From Rhizomys pruinosus (lineage: Eukaryota > Chordata > Mammalia > Rodentia > Spalacidae): DNA of 64,000 nt. The stretch lies in assembly GCA_009823505.1 (NCBI GenBank), contig VZQC01006583.1:1901211-1965210 (forward strand), read 5' to 3'. The translations under genes were made by a program, and so were the position numbers. The notes beneath the pieces are model-generated. The model was given only the letters and a program-made list of their open reading frames with translations, made no database searches and had not been told where the DNA came from. Each line of letters starts with the position of its first letter. Within the stretch, counting starts at the first letter, position 1. Shown here piece by piece: positions 40,535 to 51,916 of the stretch.

Positions 40535-40869
40535 CTCAGCTTCTTTTATAAGGGCCCAGATCCCCTTTTTTTTTTCTCCCAGATCCCATTTGTAAGGGTA
40601 CTATCTTCACGGGGTCAGCAGTAGGCCCATCTCCTGATACTATTGCCTCAAATCAAGCATTGAGGGTTCAACCTATAAATTTTTGAGTAACATGAAGCTT
40701 TAAACCAAATAATCATTCATTTCGAAATGAGGAAGTAAATGGACAGAGGCATTCATCTTTCTTAGGCTGGCTGGGCAGTGAGACCTGGGACCCGTGTGCC
40801 TCATCTTCCACAGCATTGGATTATAGACAAGAGCCGATACATCCACTGCTTTTTAAATGTGTGTTCTGG

Positions 40870-40935
40870 TGAGTTGAACTCAGGTCCTCAAGCTTGCAAG
40901 GCAAGCACTTCACTGAACAACATATCCCAGAAGCC
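40870..40935 (-). mobile_element. ID-like SINE relic (minus)
   Basis: GGTCCTCAAGCTTGCAAGGC and AAGCACTTCACTGAACAAC. Confidence 0.5.
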
Positions 40936-40967
40936 CTTTACTTAAACCTTTAAAAAAATTGAAATTG

Positions 40968-41205
40968 CAGGCTGGAGAGATGGCTCAGTAGTTAAAAGGA
41001 CTAACTGCTCTTGCAGAGGACCCTGGTTTACATCCCAGCACCTGCATGGTAGCTAACAACTGTCCATAAGTCCAGTTCCAGTTCCATGGGATCTAACACC
41101 TTCTTCTGACCTCCGTGGACACTGCACAACATGGGTGCACTTATATTCACACAGACAATATGCTCATACACATAAAATAAAAATAATAAAATATTTAAAA
41201 ATGAA
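40968..41205 (+). mobile_element. B2 SINE
   Basis: AGGCTGGAGAGATGGCTCAG to AAAATAAAAATAATAAAATA. Confidence 0.93.
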
Positions 41206-41389
41206 AGTGCATCTCTGGAAAGAAATATACTGATGTCATTGGATAATGATCCACAGCAGCTGTAAAATGTACATTTGCTTTAGTCGTATAGTTTTTATCT
41301 CAGTCAGTCAGAATTAGTGATTATTCAATCTGTTTCACATCCTTTCTTCCATTATAATTTTCCTCCTTGTGAAGATTAGAGGTGAAGAC

Positions 41390-41560
41390 CAATGAGACGT
41401 CTCAGATGATGACCTCACTCGTCACCAGGCCAGATGACCTGAGTGTGATTCCCAGAACACACATGGTGGATGGAGAGAGCCAACTCCTGCAAGTTGTCCT
41501 CTGACCTCCTTGGGCATTCGTACCTTATCTTCCACAAAATAGATAAATGTAATAAAAAGT
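41390..41560 (+). mobile_element. B3-like SINE, diverged
   Basis: CAATGAGACGTCTCAGATGA, GATGACCTGAGTGTGATTCC and GTTGTCCTCTGACCTCCTTG, with an ATAGATAAATGTAATAAA tail. Confidence 0.7.
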
Positions 41561-41640
41561 GAATAAGTTGGGCCCGTAAGTGAGAGGTGTGATTAAAATA
41601 AGTGTTTATCCAGCTGAATTAGTATATTTAGTCAGAGCTG

Positions 41641-41712
41641 CTTTTTTTTTTTTTTTTGGTCTTTTTGAGACAGGGTCTTCCTTTTAGTCCCAGTGCCTGG
41701 AGTTCACTCTAG
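41641..41712 (-). mobile_element. B1 SINE fragment (minus)
   Basis: T17 then GGTCTTTTTGAGACAGGGTC. It breaks off after about 50 bases. Confidence 0.8.
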
Positions 41713-41869
41713 TTAGCTACTAAAACAAACAAACAAACAAAAAAACCCTTTATTATTTAAAAAATTTATTTTTAAAAAAATTCCATACTTTATTTTCATA
41801 TTAAGTGGACTAAGAAGACACCAGCTATAAATTTGCAGCTCTACTCCTCAGAGAGAAAGCAAGCGTATT

Positions 41870-42640
41870 CGTCTCTTCATTGAGGATCTGGATGGTCTTC
41901 AGTGGTTGAGCAAGGCTGCTGGGTGCTTGGGACATGTGGGACCATGGCTGGAGGCTGCTGTGGAAATGCCAGGCGAGGACTCACGGACCAGGGCTGGCAG
42001 TGGAACGCTGGAGGACCCTGCACCATGGTGGACAGGAGTTGGGCAGCACCCAGGAAATGGTGGAGACTGAGGATGCACCGGAAATAGAACAGCACCATGG
42101 TGGAGAGGACCTGGAGAGTGGCTCATCCTCTGTGGGTAGCCCAGGATCCTGCACAGGGCCTCTGCATGTGGAGCAAACACGGGTTGGCGCTTTGGCCTCT
42201 TGTTACATAAGATCCAGACATCCATCCCAATTCCTGTTCACACCCTTCTCTTGGAGATGGTCAGAAATGACTTTAGCTTTCCATTCAGTGTTCCATGAGT
42301 GACCAACTTCACGGTCAAGTGCTTTCCATTCCTGGAAAAGTGCCCTGACTTCCCAGTCACTCCATGATGTAGGAGCAGCACTTGGGAGATGTTTTGCTTT
42401 CTGGTTTTGATTCACTTCATTCAGTGCTGGGCATATGGTGAATGTCCATCCCGGTCTGCTGCTCCCTCCATTTTCCCTCCTGAGCTGCGTTCTAGTCCAC
42501 GGTGGTCTGGGAACCCGAGCTGATGCTGTCCTGATGGATCAGCAGAGTCCTCAGTGCAGAGGAGACAACTATGTGAACTCCCTGAGCTCCTGGAAGTCTC
42601 TCAAAAAATTTCAAATGAATAAAAATTAACTAGTTCACGA
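41870..42640 (-). pseudogene. Degraded coding relic with a Myb/SANT-like domain
   Basis: On the minus strand a possible start ATGGAGGGAGCAGCAGACC (42473) begins a short frame. A second frame, 42415-42203, encodes SWSDWEVRALFQEWK and, 25 residues later, TEWKAKVISDHLQEKG then NRNWDGCLDLM. The W..DWEVRALF.EW and I...L.EKG..R.W..C patterns are those of Myb/SANT-like trihelix DNA-binding domains (Myb_DNA-bind_4 type, as in the MSANTD proteins). A stop follows at 42203. Two further frames (42225-41899 and 42098-41877) carry Pro/Ser/His-rich sequence that could be the frameshifted continuation. No intron signals were seen, so a retrocopy is likely. The parent gene is not identified. Confidence 0.5.
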
Positions 42641-42754
42641 GCCCTCTCTAATTCCTGTAATCCCAAATCCCTGAATTAGTTAATGTCAACATGCAGGTAA
42701 AATAGTTGTACACCTAAAACAATTTTAATGTGAACTACAAATGATAAGCACTGA
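42641..42754. other. Short unassigned gap
   Basis: Nothing recognised. Confidence 0.3.
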
Positions 42755-42898
42755 CCACAGAAGACAGAAGAAGGTGTTAAATTCCCTGGAACTGGAGTTA
42801 TGATGGCTGTTAGCTAGCATTGTGGGTGCTGGGAACTGAACCCCGGTTCTCGGCAAGAGCAGCCAGTGCTCTTAACCACTGAGCCATCTCTCTAGCTG
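42755..42898 (-). mobile_element. B2 SINE, tail half missing (minus)
   Basis: AAATTCCCTGGAACTGGAGT to TGAGCCATCTCTCTAGCTG. Confidence 0.87.
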
Positions 42899-43644
42899 CT
42901 GTATCTTACAGTTTTGACAACAAATATATTACTTGAACAACTTCAAAGAGAAAGGCTACTTTCTATGAGGAAGGGCTAAGAACTAACCCTTGCATGGTGT
43001 AAAGCAGGGGTGTTGGCAAACCGGAAGCATGCATTTTCACAAACGGTATCAGCAGCCTTTGCAGAAGCTGGAAGCTGCCTTTCTTTTGTCTCTGTTATGA
43101 AATTGCACTGGTTTCTATGGGTAGTTGGGCTTAAAGTCCCCAGTTCCAGTGGTCTGAAGTCCCCTCTCTCATAGTGTTGAAGGGTTCTTCAGAGACACAG
43201 TCCCTTGTTCTATTTAAATGTCACACAACTGGTGGAGAGCCCGGAAGACACAGACGCCACGTGATGCTCAGAGAGGGATGCCTGTATGCAGAAGTGAAGA
43301 TGCAGGGCCGAGTTCCTCCACTTCCTTAGGCAGAGTGCCGTGTACTTTCAGGAAGTGGCTGTCACAGAGTCCCTGGTTTTCACAGCTGTGAGGATCCTAG
43401 TGTGACATGGTCAGCAAATGGTGGAAGGGGCCCTCAGGGAACTTGGCCGGCTTTGTGAGGTGCCATCTATCTGAAGCTCTTCCTAGAACTTGCAAAGACA
43501 CTCTGCTCTTCCTCCACGAACTTTCCCTTGTTGCTGAACTGGCAAAGACCTCTTCATTGGCAAGGTAAGCTGTGGGTGTCTTATGTCTGGTCAGCTACTG
43601 GTACCCTCATTTTGACATCTTCTTGAAGCTAAGTCTAAGCTCTA
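42899..43644. other. Unassigned intergenic DNA
   Basis: About 750 bp without recognised content. Confidence 0.4.
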
Positions 43645-43741
43645 ACCAGGCTGGCTTTGAACTCATAGAGATCTGTCTGCCTCTGCCTCTGCCTCTGCCT
43701 CCTGAGTGCTGGGATTAAAGGCATGTGCCACCATGCCCTGC
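43645..43741 (-). mobile_element. B1 SINE, partial (minus)
   Basis: ACCAGGCTGGCTTTGAACTC to GTGCCACCATGCCCTGC. The CTCTGC unit of B1 is expanded to four tandem copies. Confidence 0.87.
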
Positions 43742-44149
43742 TCAGATCTCCATTTTCAGAGTGTAGTTTATCTGAGCAGACCCTTCTGGACTTATTCCAC
43801 TGTGGCTAACTGGTATTTTAGCATCATACTGAGAGCTATACTTACCAGAAGGGTTGAAATACTCTGGGCTGAGCAGCTAAGGCACTCTCATAAATGCAGG
43901 AAAATCCACATAGAAAAGGAAATGAGGTGAAAGTTCAGGTGGGTGGACTAAAGGACCATGTTTCCTGTTAAAGTTTCCACCAGAATGCAAACTTTGCCAG
44001 AGTGAGACCTTGTCTGTCTTGCTCAGTGTTAGTCCCATAGCATCCAAAACAGTTGAAAGTATTCATCCTCACTTGAACGGATGAACGGAAGGCCAGCTAG
44101 CTGGATGGTTGAACCTTTCATATTTTTCAAGGGTTGATGTCCTATGGAA
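43742..44149. other. Unassigned intergenic DNA
   Basis: No gene or family recognised. Confidence 0.4.
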
Positions 44150-44161
44150 ATTCTTTAAAAG

Positions 44162-44208
<47 letters not shown>

Positions 44209-44352
44209 TTTGTGTGTATGTGTGTGTGTATGCACGCATAGAGGTCAGAAGACAGCTTACAAGAGTCAGTTCTCTCCTTCTACCACGTGGGTTCCAGGAA
44301 TGAACTCTGATCATCAGGTGCCTTTACTTATGGAGCCATCTTACCAGCCCGT
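44150..44352 (-). mobile_element. B3-like SINE (minus) with (TTTA)n tail
   Basis: (TTTA)12-13 at 44161-44211, then GAGGTCAGAAGACAGCTTAC and TTATGGAGCCATCTTACCAG. Confidence 0.85.
44161..44211 (+). repeat. (TTTA)n microsatellite
   Basis: 12-13 units from the SINE tail. Confidence 0.96.
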
Positions 44353-44514
44353 TTTTTATTTGTTGATTTATTTTTGGAGACAGGGTCTTATGTAGTTCTG
44401 GCCTTGAACTCATTATATAGCTCAGGATGACCTTACACTCCTGCATCTGCTGCCCCAATGCTGGGATTATGAAGACATGCATCACCATTTCCTGCTTTTT
44501 AAAAAAATGTTGTT

Positions 44515-44670
44515 TATTTATTTATTTGGTCTTTTTGAGACAGGGTCTCCCTGTAGCCCCAGCTATCCTGGAACTCACTCTGTAGACCAGGCTGGCTTTG
44601 AACTCACAAAGATCCATCTGCTTCTGCCTCCCAAGTGCTAGGATTAAAGGCATGTGCCACCACGCCCAGC
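44515..44670 (-). mobile_element. B1 SINE (minus) in the B2 tail
   Basis: GGTCTTTTTGAGACAGGGTC to GTGCCACCACGCCCAGC. AAAAAATGTT flanks both sides. Confidence 0.94.
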
Positions 44671-44898
44671 AAAAAATGTTATTTATTTTTTATGTGTATG
44701 AATGTCTGTCTGCATGTAGGTTTGTGTATTGTGCAATGCCTCGGAGGTCAGAAGATGGTGTCGGATTCCCCTGGAACTGGAGTTAAAGACGGTTCTCGGT
44801 TCTCAGCCACCATGTGGGTGCTGGGGATCGAACCCGGGGCCTCTGCAAGAGCAGTCGACGCTCTTAACCACTGGGCCATCTCTCCAGCCCCCCCCCCC
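44671..44898 (-). mobile_element. B2 SINE (minus) inside the B4
   Basis: TTTTATGTGTATGAATGTCT to GGCCATCTCTCCAGCC, with a C-run at the end. The middle has AGTTAAAGACGGTTCTCGGT and a small duplication of GGTTCTC. Confidence 0.94.
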
Positions 44899-44990
44899 AT
44901 TTCCTGCTTTTATGTGGTGTTAGGAATTGAGCCCAGGACTTGTGATGCTGGACAAGTGCTGTGCCAACCAAACCACATCCCAACCTTCCT

Positions 44991-45302
44991 ACGAGAGTTC
45001 TTTTCTGACCCTTCTAGGAAGATTAGGCTCCCTCCTTTGAGGGAGCACTTTGAGTTGAAACACATACTCAGTTGACAGTTTTGCTTATCTGCCTGTCTTC
45101 CCTGCCTGGTCGGAAATTGTGCTTCATTTTAAAGTTTATTAAGATTCCTTGTTAGGTGCCTGGGACACAGTAGATACTAACTGAATAAAATATTATCATG
45201 ATAGCAGGTTCATAAACATGCCTCAGCTTCTGGAAGGTTTGTTAAGTGGATGCAGCTGTTGCATTAACCAGGGCCTCTTTGCTTATTCAATATTGGCAAC
45301 AC
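44991..45302. other. Unassigned intergenic DNA
   Basis: Nothing recognised. Confidence 0.35.
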
Positions 45303-45480
45303 CAGGCTGGGAGGATGGCTCATTGGATGAACAAGCTTGCTGTGTAAGCCTGGAGATCTGAGTTCAAATCCTTGGAACCTATGTAAAAAGCTGAATGTGA
45401 TAACATGCGCCCGTAATCCCAGTACTCCTACTAAGAGAGGAGAAGTGTTGTCCTCTGACCTCCCCATATATGTTGTAGCA
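45303..45480 (+). mobile_element. B3-like SINE, diverged
   Basis: CAGGCTGGGAGGATGGCTCA, GAGATCTGAGTTCAAATCC and GTTGTCCTCTGACCTCCCC. A CA/TA-rich tract follows to about 45580. Confidence 0.75.
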
Positions 45481-45674
45481 CATTTGACTGCACACACATA
45501 CACACGCATATACACATACATTTTATACACAGGTATATGCACTTACATATTTATACACACATACATATATAACATACGCATATTGGCAACACATTAGCAA
45601 ATTCTTGCCCTTTATTTTTTATAGCTTTTTATTTATGAAATAGATTTCAAAAAATTATTGATTTAAAAAAGTAA

Positions 45675-45870
45675 TTTAGGGCTGGTGAGATGGTAAAGGT
45701 CCTTGCTGCCAAGGCCGAGGACATGAGTTTGAGCTCCAGGATTTATGTGGTGGAAGAAGAGCACCAACTCCCATGAGTTATTCTCTTGACTACCACATGC
45801 ATGCTACAACACATGTGTGCCCGGGTGCACAAACATATACACAATAAATAAAAGTTAAAAAGTAACTGAG
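45675..45870 (+). mobile_element. B3-like SINE
   Basis: GGGCTGGTGAGATGGTAAAG to ACAATAAATAAAAGTTAAAA. Confidence 0.75.
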
Positions 45871-45997
45871 AAGTTAAGCATTTCAGAACAATATTTGCAA
45901 TAGACTGTACATAAGGGAAATGACTTAAATTCTAGTATTTTGTGGTGAGTCTGCTTTTTTCCAACAGAAAATGATGAAATAAACTATAGGACAATAT

Positions 45998-46156
45998 TTC
46001 TTTTCTTTTTCTTTTTCTTTTCTGAGACAGTGTCTCCCTGTAGCCCCAGCCATCCTGGAACTCACTCTGTAGACCAGGCTGGCCTTGAACTCACAAAGAT
46101 CCACCTGCCTCTGCCTCCCAAGTGCTAGGATTAAAGGCGTGCGCCACCAAGCCCGA
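45998..46156 (-). mobile_element. B1 SINE (minus) with target duplication
   Basis: AGGACAATATTTCT flanks at about 45989 and 46157. The body is CTGAGACAGTGTCTCCCTG to GCGCCACCAAGCCCGAC. Confidence 0.95.
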
Positions 46157-47413
46157 CAGGACAATATTTCTACAGATCATTTGTGACCAATTCCTCTGCA
46201 TATCTAGTGACTCTCTGAGTGACACTCCCTGATAGCTTAAAACAGGACCTTTAAAATATAAACAGTGACTGCCAACACTGCAAGATAAATTCTATTCCCA
46301 ACCTCTCTTTCAACATCTGGCTGGTCCTGTGTATCTTCATACAACATGCAAGTCAGTTCACTGACATCAATTTCCAGGCTTTAAGGACAGAAAGATTCAA
46401 CTATGTGAGACTGTAGGATATTCTGGGCTCCAAATCAGATTTAGAGCTGTAACTGCGGTACTGCACAAAGCCACAGCTAAACTTTCACTTCTGTGTTTTA
46501 AATTTAGGACATGAACCACCATGCCCAGCTCATATGGGAAGCTTTGTGTCTTGTCTGTATGTGATCGTCTGGATCTTTCTCAGGGGATTACGCACTGGGA
46601 ACCATGTGATGCCTGGATCAGTTGCTCCTTACTCTGCCTCCTGATGCCTTTGAGCCTTTCAGTCATGTGGGTGTAAAGTCCAAGGTTGGCTAGGATCAAG
46701 ATTTAGCTAAGTATACACTCCAAGTATTTGAGTGTTCTTGAATTATTTTCCTTCTGGACCCTTTCCCTCTGTGGGTGTCACTCGGGCTTGCCTTGGTCTT
46801 GCCTGCATCACTTTGCTCTCATGTCTTGTGCACAACACCAGTCTTGGGCACAGTCTTATGTTTTCAGAGGCTCCTCAATAGCCTTTGGCCAACTTCCTGG
46901 CCTTAGCCTGTTCAGCAGCTTTTGTTAATTAATATCGTTATTTATTTGCTAGCACAGTGTCTGGGTTAACCAGGTTTCACCTCAGCATCTGCCCTGGTTT
47001 TAATGCATGAGAAGAAAGAATAGCTCCCCCAGAGCCTATTATTGACAAAACCAGAAAGGAACCTTTCCCTCCAACCGGAGTTGTGTTTTTCATATATTTT
47101 CTCTAACTCAAAAGATGTGAACTTGGCACATGTTTTTCTTTCCCCCTTCTTCCTCCTACATTGTCCCAACGCTTTCTTCTGTGATTCTTCAATGAAGTAA
47201 AACTTCTTCAGGATGAAGTTCTTGCCTTGTTCATCTCCAGAGGCCCAGCATTTAGCACAGTGCCTGACATGTGAGGTGCACAGAGCTTCCCTACTGAACG
47301 AGCGAGTGTATGACTGAGGACTGTAGGAATGCAGAATCTAGTAATGGGCATAAAATTAAAAAAATCTTCATAGGTTATAAGATACTTGCTTATTCAAAAG
47401 TGATTTAATGATT
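46157..47413. other. Longest repeat-poor stretch of the right half
   Basis: About 1.25 kb. Only a trace of B1 (46507-46527) is visible. No ORF with a recognisable domain. Could hold conserved or regulatory sequence, which cannot be judged from one genome. Confidence 0.4.
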
Positions 47414-47645
47414 GGGCTGGAGAGATGGCTCACTGGTTAAGAGCACCGGCTGTTATTGCAGAGAACTCAGGTTTGAATCCCAGTACCCACATGACTGCTA
47501 ACAACCATCTGGGAAATCTTATGCCCTCTTCTGGCTTCTGTGGGCATTGCACACATATGCTGTATTTACATACATGCAAGCAAAGACACACACACAGACA
47601 CACAGATACACAGACACACACACTCACACACATATATAAGATGAA
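47414..47645 (+). mobile_element. B2 SINE with CA-rich 3' part
   Basis: GGGCTGGAGAGATGGCTCAC start. ACACACAGACACACAGATAC tract near 47590, AGATGAATAAATC tail. Confidence 0.9.
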
Positions 47646-48442
47646 TAAATCAAAATAAGTTTTAAAAAGAGATTTGATGAAATTATGACTATCTTCTGTA
47701 TTCATAGTAATCTTTATCATCAATAGTTAGGAATAAGTTTTTCTATTTATTTTAGTTACATTAACTTATTTATTTTGGGTCTTTTTGAGACCTGACAAGA
47801 GAATTTATAGTAATCCCAAATGCTAAATCAGAGAAAGAAAACTAAAGAGCTCTGTGGAATCTGATGATCACAGCTTTGCCAAGAATGCACCATCAAGCAC
47901 CTGGTTGGCAACTATAGAAGAGGCATGAAGTGCTGAGACAGGAGTATGTCTTGTTTTAGGGTTGGCAGTTTCTTAACTGTGGAACAAAGGAAAACTTTGG
48001 TACTTAGGTTGATAATTATCTACTGTCAAAACACAAAACTTACCATCTGGCTGCTACATGTTGTGTTATAAGCTTTAATAAGGCTAAAACTTCACAAGAA
48101 GCAAATTCACTTTTAACTAGCTTAATACTTATTTGCAACAGTGCAACATTTAGAAAGATTTTTTTTCAGAGTAAATGCCATAGCAGGAACTCAATAGAGT
48201 CAAGCCAATGGACAAAAGCAAAGTCTTCCCAGATTCTGGAAAATAGTATTGCGAATGAATTGTGAGTAGCAATATACAGGTTGTGGTCTGCTCTTTGTGA
48301 TGTATTGGCTCCATGTTGATCTTTGAGATCTGGAGAGATAGGGAGGAAGAGAGAAAGGTCATAATTGACTGTCTGCTAGATTAACCTAAAAAATGCAGGA
48401 TTTGATAAACTCCATGATGTCAGAGACTCAGTTACTGTGTAT
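47646..48442. other. Unassigned left flank of the provirus
   Basis: A stub of B1 (TGGGTCTTTTTGAGACC, about 47776-47793) is the only repeat trace. Confidence 0.4.
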
Positions 48443-48743
48443 TGAAGTAAGCGGTCACTTCCATTGTGGGCCAGGCCATGCAGAAAGCATGCATGGGAAA
48501 ACACAGCACATGGGCACATGGTGTACATCCAAATATAAAATGGCCCTTTATTCAAATGCAACAGGTCATTATATAGGCAGCACGACATCACCTCCCAGGG
48601 ACCAATCCCAGACCTTTGTATCATGACATACCAATTTGTGGGCACAGCCAGAGAGGTCCTGTGACTCTCACTTATGCCTCTGGGAGGTACTGGCTGGAAA
48701 TGTTAGCTCATGCATACCTAGGCTCAGATTAAATATGCCCACA
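48443..48743 (-). mobile_element. 3' LTR of the ERVK-like provirus
   Basis: 301 bp. On the minus strand TGTGGGCATATTTAATC to CCGCTTACTTCA, with CCTATATAATGACC as TATA region and GAATAAAGGGCC as intact polyadenylation signal. Confidence 0.88.
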
Positions 48744-49149
48744 TCTCCCCCTTTTTGTATTAGCTTCCATAAGCTTAGATAGTATCATAGAAATGGTGGT
48801 CAACTACCTTTGTCTGACCCAAATGGCCATGACTGCTCTGTAAAAGTACTAAGACTAATTAATGCCCAAATAAGAACTTAGCACAGAGAAAACTAACTAG
48901 TAAATACAAGCAACACCCAATCAAACAAAATTAGAAAATATCTGTGTCCAATTTCACACAGATAGGGAATTTGACTGTATGCCAAAGTCTCAAGTCTTGC
49001 TGGAAAGGCCTGCACATACAATTATGCTGACCAAATGAAAGTTCAGTCCATGCTTCTTGTTACCCTGATTCACCCCCATCTCAGCCCTTGCACTCTGATG
49101 CACCCCCTCTTCTGTGAGCAGTTTCTAAGCCTTGGGGAAAGGGGTGAAA

Positions 49150-49650
49150 GAGGGTGAGAAGTAAAAGAGTCCATTTTTCTTTGAAATGACACATCAGACT
49201 TGGGTTTGTCCAAGCTTTGTTTCCAATGGGTTGTCAGTCCATCCAGAGGTCCCTTTCTTAATTCTACTAATAAAACACAAATAGCAAGAAGTATAGTCAC
49301 TTAAACAAACATTAACTATCATGACAAGTCAGGTTATGGGCACAGGCATAAATGTTTAGATAGTATTTTAGTCTAGGCTTTTGTGCCAAGGGATGAAAAC
49401 AAATTTTTATTGTGGCTTATAATGTCTTTTAGCCATTGGAGGGTACAAGTTTATGGTATCAGTCATGTGCTATCCCCCGAAGAAGTGGGCTATAGCCAAT
49501 TAATTTTGAGGGGTGTACCAATATCAGGTTGCCACTAACTGCACCATCTCCAGGCAAGTGAGGTGTAGTTGATGAGTCTTGCTTGACTCAGGGGACCATT
49601 ACCTTCCAGTGATCAATATACAAGGCTCTCTGGCATCATGAAGATCAGCT
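49150..49650 (-). other. Provirus internal sequence, non-coding
   Basis: Part of the 3' internal region. The minus frame 49300-49070 starts with a hydrophobic run (ILLAICVLLVELRK). It might be an env remnant but is too short to assert. Confidence 0.3.
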
Positions 49651-49654
49651 GTCC

Positions 49655-49762
49655 ATTTTTTTTTGCCTGTTTGAGACAGGGTCTCCCTGTAGCCCCAGCT
49701 GGCCTGGAACTCACTTTGTAGACCAGGCTGGCCTTGAACTCACAGAGATCCACCTGCCTCTG
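49655..49762 (-). mobile_element. 5'-truncated B1 SINE (minus) in the provirus
   Basis: CAGCTGTCCATTT flanks at about 49648 and 49763. The B1 lacks its first ~40 bases (stops at GATCCACCTGCCTCTG). Confidence 0.93.
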
Positions 49763-50444
49763 CAGCTGTCCATTTGTAAGGAGAGGTCTCAACATAATTT
49801 TTTTCTTTTTATGCTAACACCACATCTTCTTTGGCAGTAGGGTTTAACTGTCCTTTTTTGTATGTACCTCAACATTACAGGCAAATAGCCTTTGTTTTAG
49901 GAGGCTTTTAGGGTCTGCTAGCCAATAGCTCCTTGTTAAAAGCAGTCCATAAATGGTACCATACACTTTCATTTACCCATATGTTTCACCTGATCACCAA
50001 GCAAAATTTTAGAGGTAGGGCATTAATCCAAAGGGACAGGCACAAATGTCCATGTGACCATACTTTCTGGATGTTTAGAAAAATCAACTCCCCTACTGGT
50101 ACCAAAGTTCTCCTTTACTAATATGTTTTATTTAACCATTAAGCTATTTAACCATTAAGATTTCAAAGATTTTATAATTATACCTGTCCCTGATAACCCT
50201 CCTTACTGATTTTACTTCTTATCTTTGTTTCTTCAGGTGTGTTGGTTATGTCTCCAACTGGCTTCACCTCAGTAAAACACTTAGACACTGGCAGCATTAG
50301 GTATTAGATTAAACATAAACCAGTTCCAACATGGCATGGGGAAATTCTATTTGTGTCAATTGTTGCACCAAAGCATGAATGAAGGGCATTCATTTAGCTA
50401 ATGCTTTAGCACCTGTAGTCATCCTCTCAAACCATCTGGTATCA

Positions 50445-50938
50445 GGATGTGTTTCCCCATGCCTCTGTTGTATTTGCTGAATAGCTGAGTCAGGCAAGCC
50501 CTGGGCCTGACCTTTGGCTATGGTCAAAACACCTGCTTTCTTTTCACTGTCACTATCTGGCCTCCCTGTATTTATCTAGCTTTGATAGACTCATTGGGCC
50601 TGACTAAAGCTGCCTAGCTCTGCACAGAGCCAAGGAGGGATGTGTTTCTCCATGCCTCTGCTGTATTTGCTGAGTAGCTGAGTCAGGCAAGCCCTGGGCC
50701 TGACCTTTGGCTATGGTCAAAACACCTGCTTTCTTTTCACTGTCACTATCTGGCCTCCCTGTATTTATCTAGCTTTGATAGACTCATTGGGCCTGACTAA
50801 AGCTGCCTAGCTCTGCACAGAGCCAAGGAGGGATGTGTTTCTCCATGCCTCTGCTGTATTTGCTGAGTAGCTGAGTCAGGCAAGCCCTGGGCCTGACATT
50901 TTGGCTGTGGTCTAAACACCTGCTTTCTTTTTACTGAC
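50445..50938. repeat. 193-bp tandem repeat, about 2.6 copies
   Basis: Units start with GGATGTGTTT at 50445, 50638 and 50831. Units 1 and 2 differ at only a few positions, and unit 3 is partial. It lies in the provirus internal region. 193 is not a multiple of 3, so the array is not maintained for coding. Confidence 0.95.
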
Positions 50939-51179
50939 ACCATCTGGCTGCTGGGGGAGGCTCCATCCAGTTCAATTCCTCCTTCCCACAGAAAGATTTT
51001 TCTCAGCAAAGAAAGGTCCTCTGTTTAACTTGGGGGGGGGTTATTACCCACCCCCCGAGCAGTTCTTATTTTTGTACACCTCTTTTGAACTGTTTTCGGG
51101 CTACAAAGCCCTTTCAAAGCTCTTTAGCACAAAATCTGGCTTTGGTACTTTCTTTAATTATTTTTTTTTTATAAAGACT

Positions 51180-51410
51180 GTCATTCCAATAGCTCTCATG
51201 CCTGTTAGTCAAAGGAAGGAGTCAAGCAGGTCTCATAAGGAGTCACTGCCATAATAATTGACTCAACTCAAAGAGATGCCAGCAAGAACACCTGTCACTG
51301 TGTGTGTTGGTTCCCTGCAAAGTAATCTTTTCTTAGACCTCTCCTGTTCTTTTTTGATGTTTAGATAGGTTAGTCTTTCTCCTAGTGGCCCCTGGTCCAT
51401 CTTTATAGTC
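51180..51410. repeat. Provirus segment, copy 1 of an internal duplication
   Basis: GTTAGTCAAAGGAAGGAGTC, CATAAGGAGTCACTG and GTTCTTTTTTGATGTTTAGA recur in order at 54470-54600. Confidence 0.85.
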
Positions 51411-51767
51411 AAAGGACAGAAGTTCTCACACACTCAGGGTGGTCCTGGCTCAGTCTATGGGAACATACAAACAAATTCTTTTCTCATAGTAGAGCATTGG
51501 GGTTTTTTCCTTGACCCAACATTGTACCCTGCCATAGAAACAATGGCATTAACTACGGTCTGTCAGAGGGCTCCAATGTTTATAGATTGGAGTTGTCATA
51601 TTTGATTTTAAAATTAGAAAAATTGACAAAAGGGTTAGTAGAGAGTGCTGTGTAAACTGTATCCCAGAGGAAGAGAGGGAGCCATCTTCTCCTCTCCCTT
51701 TTTGTATTAGCACTATGAATAGAACAGTCTCTCTTGTTTTTAGACTCTGATGTTTTGATCTATAATC

Positions 51768-51916
51768 TTTTTTTTTTCTTTTGAGACAGGATCTCCAAGA
51801 AGCCATATCTGTCCCAGAACTCACTTTGTAGACCAGGCTGGCCTTGAACTCACAGAGATCTGCCTGACTCTGCCTCCCAAGTGCTGGGATTAAAGGCATG
51901 TGCTACCATGCCCGAC
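51768..51916 (-). mobile_element. B1 SINE (minus) in the provirus
   Basis: TTGATCTATAATC flanks at about 51755 and 51917. Body CTTTTGAGACAGGATCTCCA to GTGCTACCATGCCCGAC. Confidence 0.93.

Larger units (their letters stand above)
44353..44990 (-). mobile_element. B4-type SINE (minus), split by B2 and B1
   Basis: Left part 44353-44499 (GGAGACAGGGTCTTATGTAG). Right part from about 44899 (GGAATTGAGCCCAGGACTTG, ending ACCACATCCCAACC). CCATTTCCTGCTTTT is repeated at about 44485 and 44899 as target duplication of the inserted B2. Confidence 0.85.
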
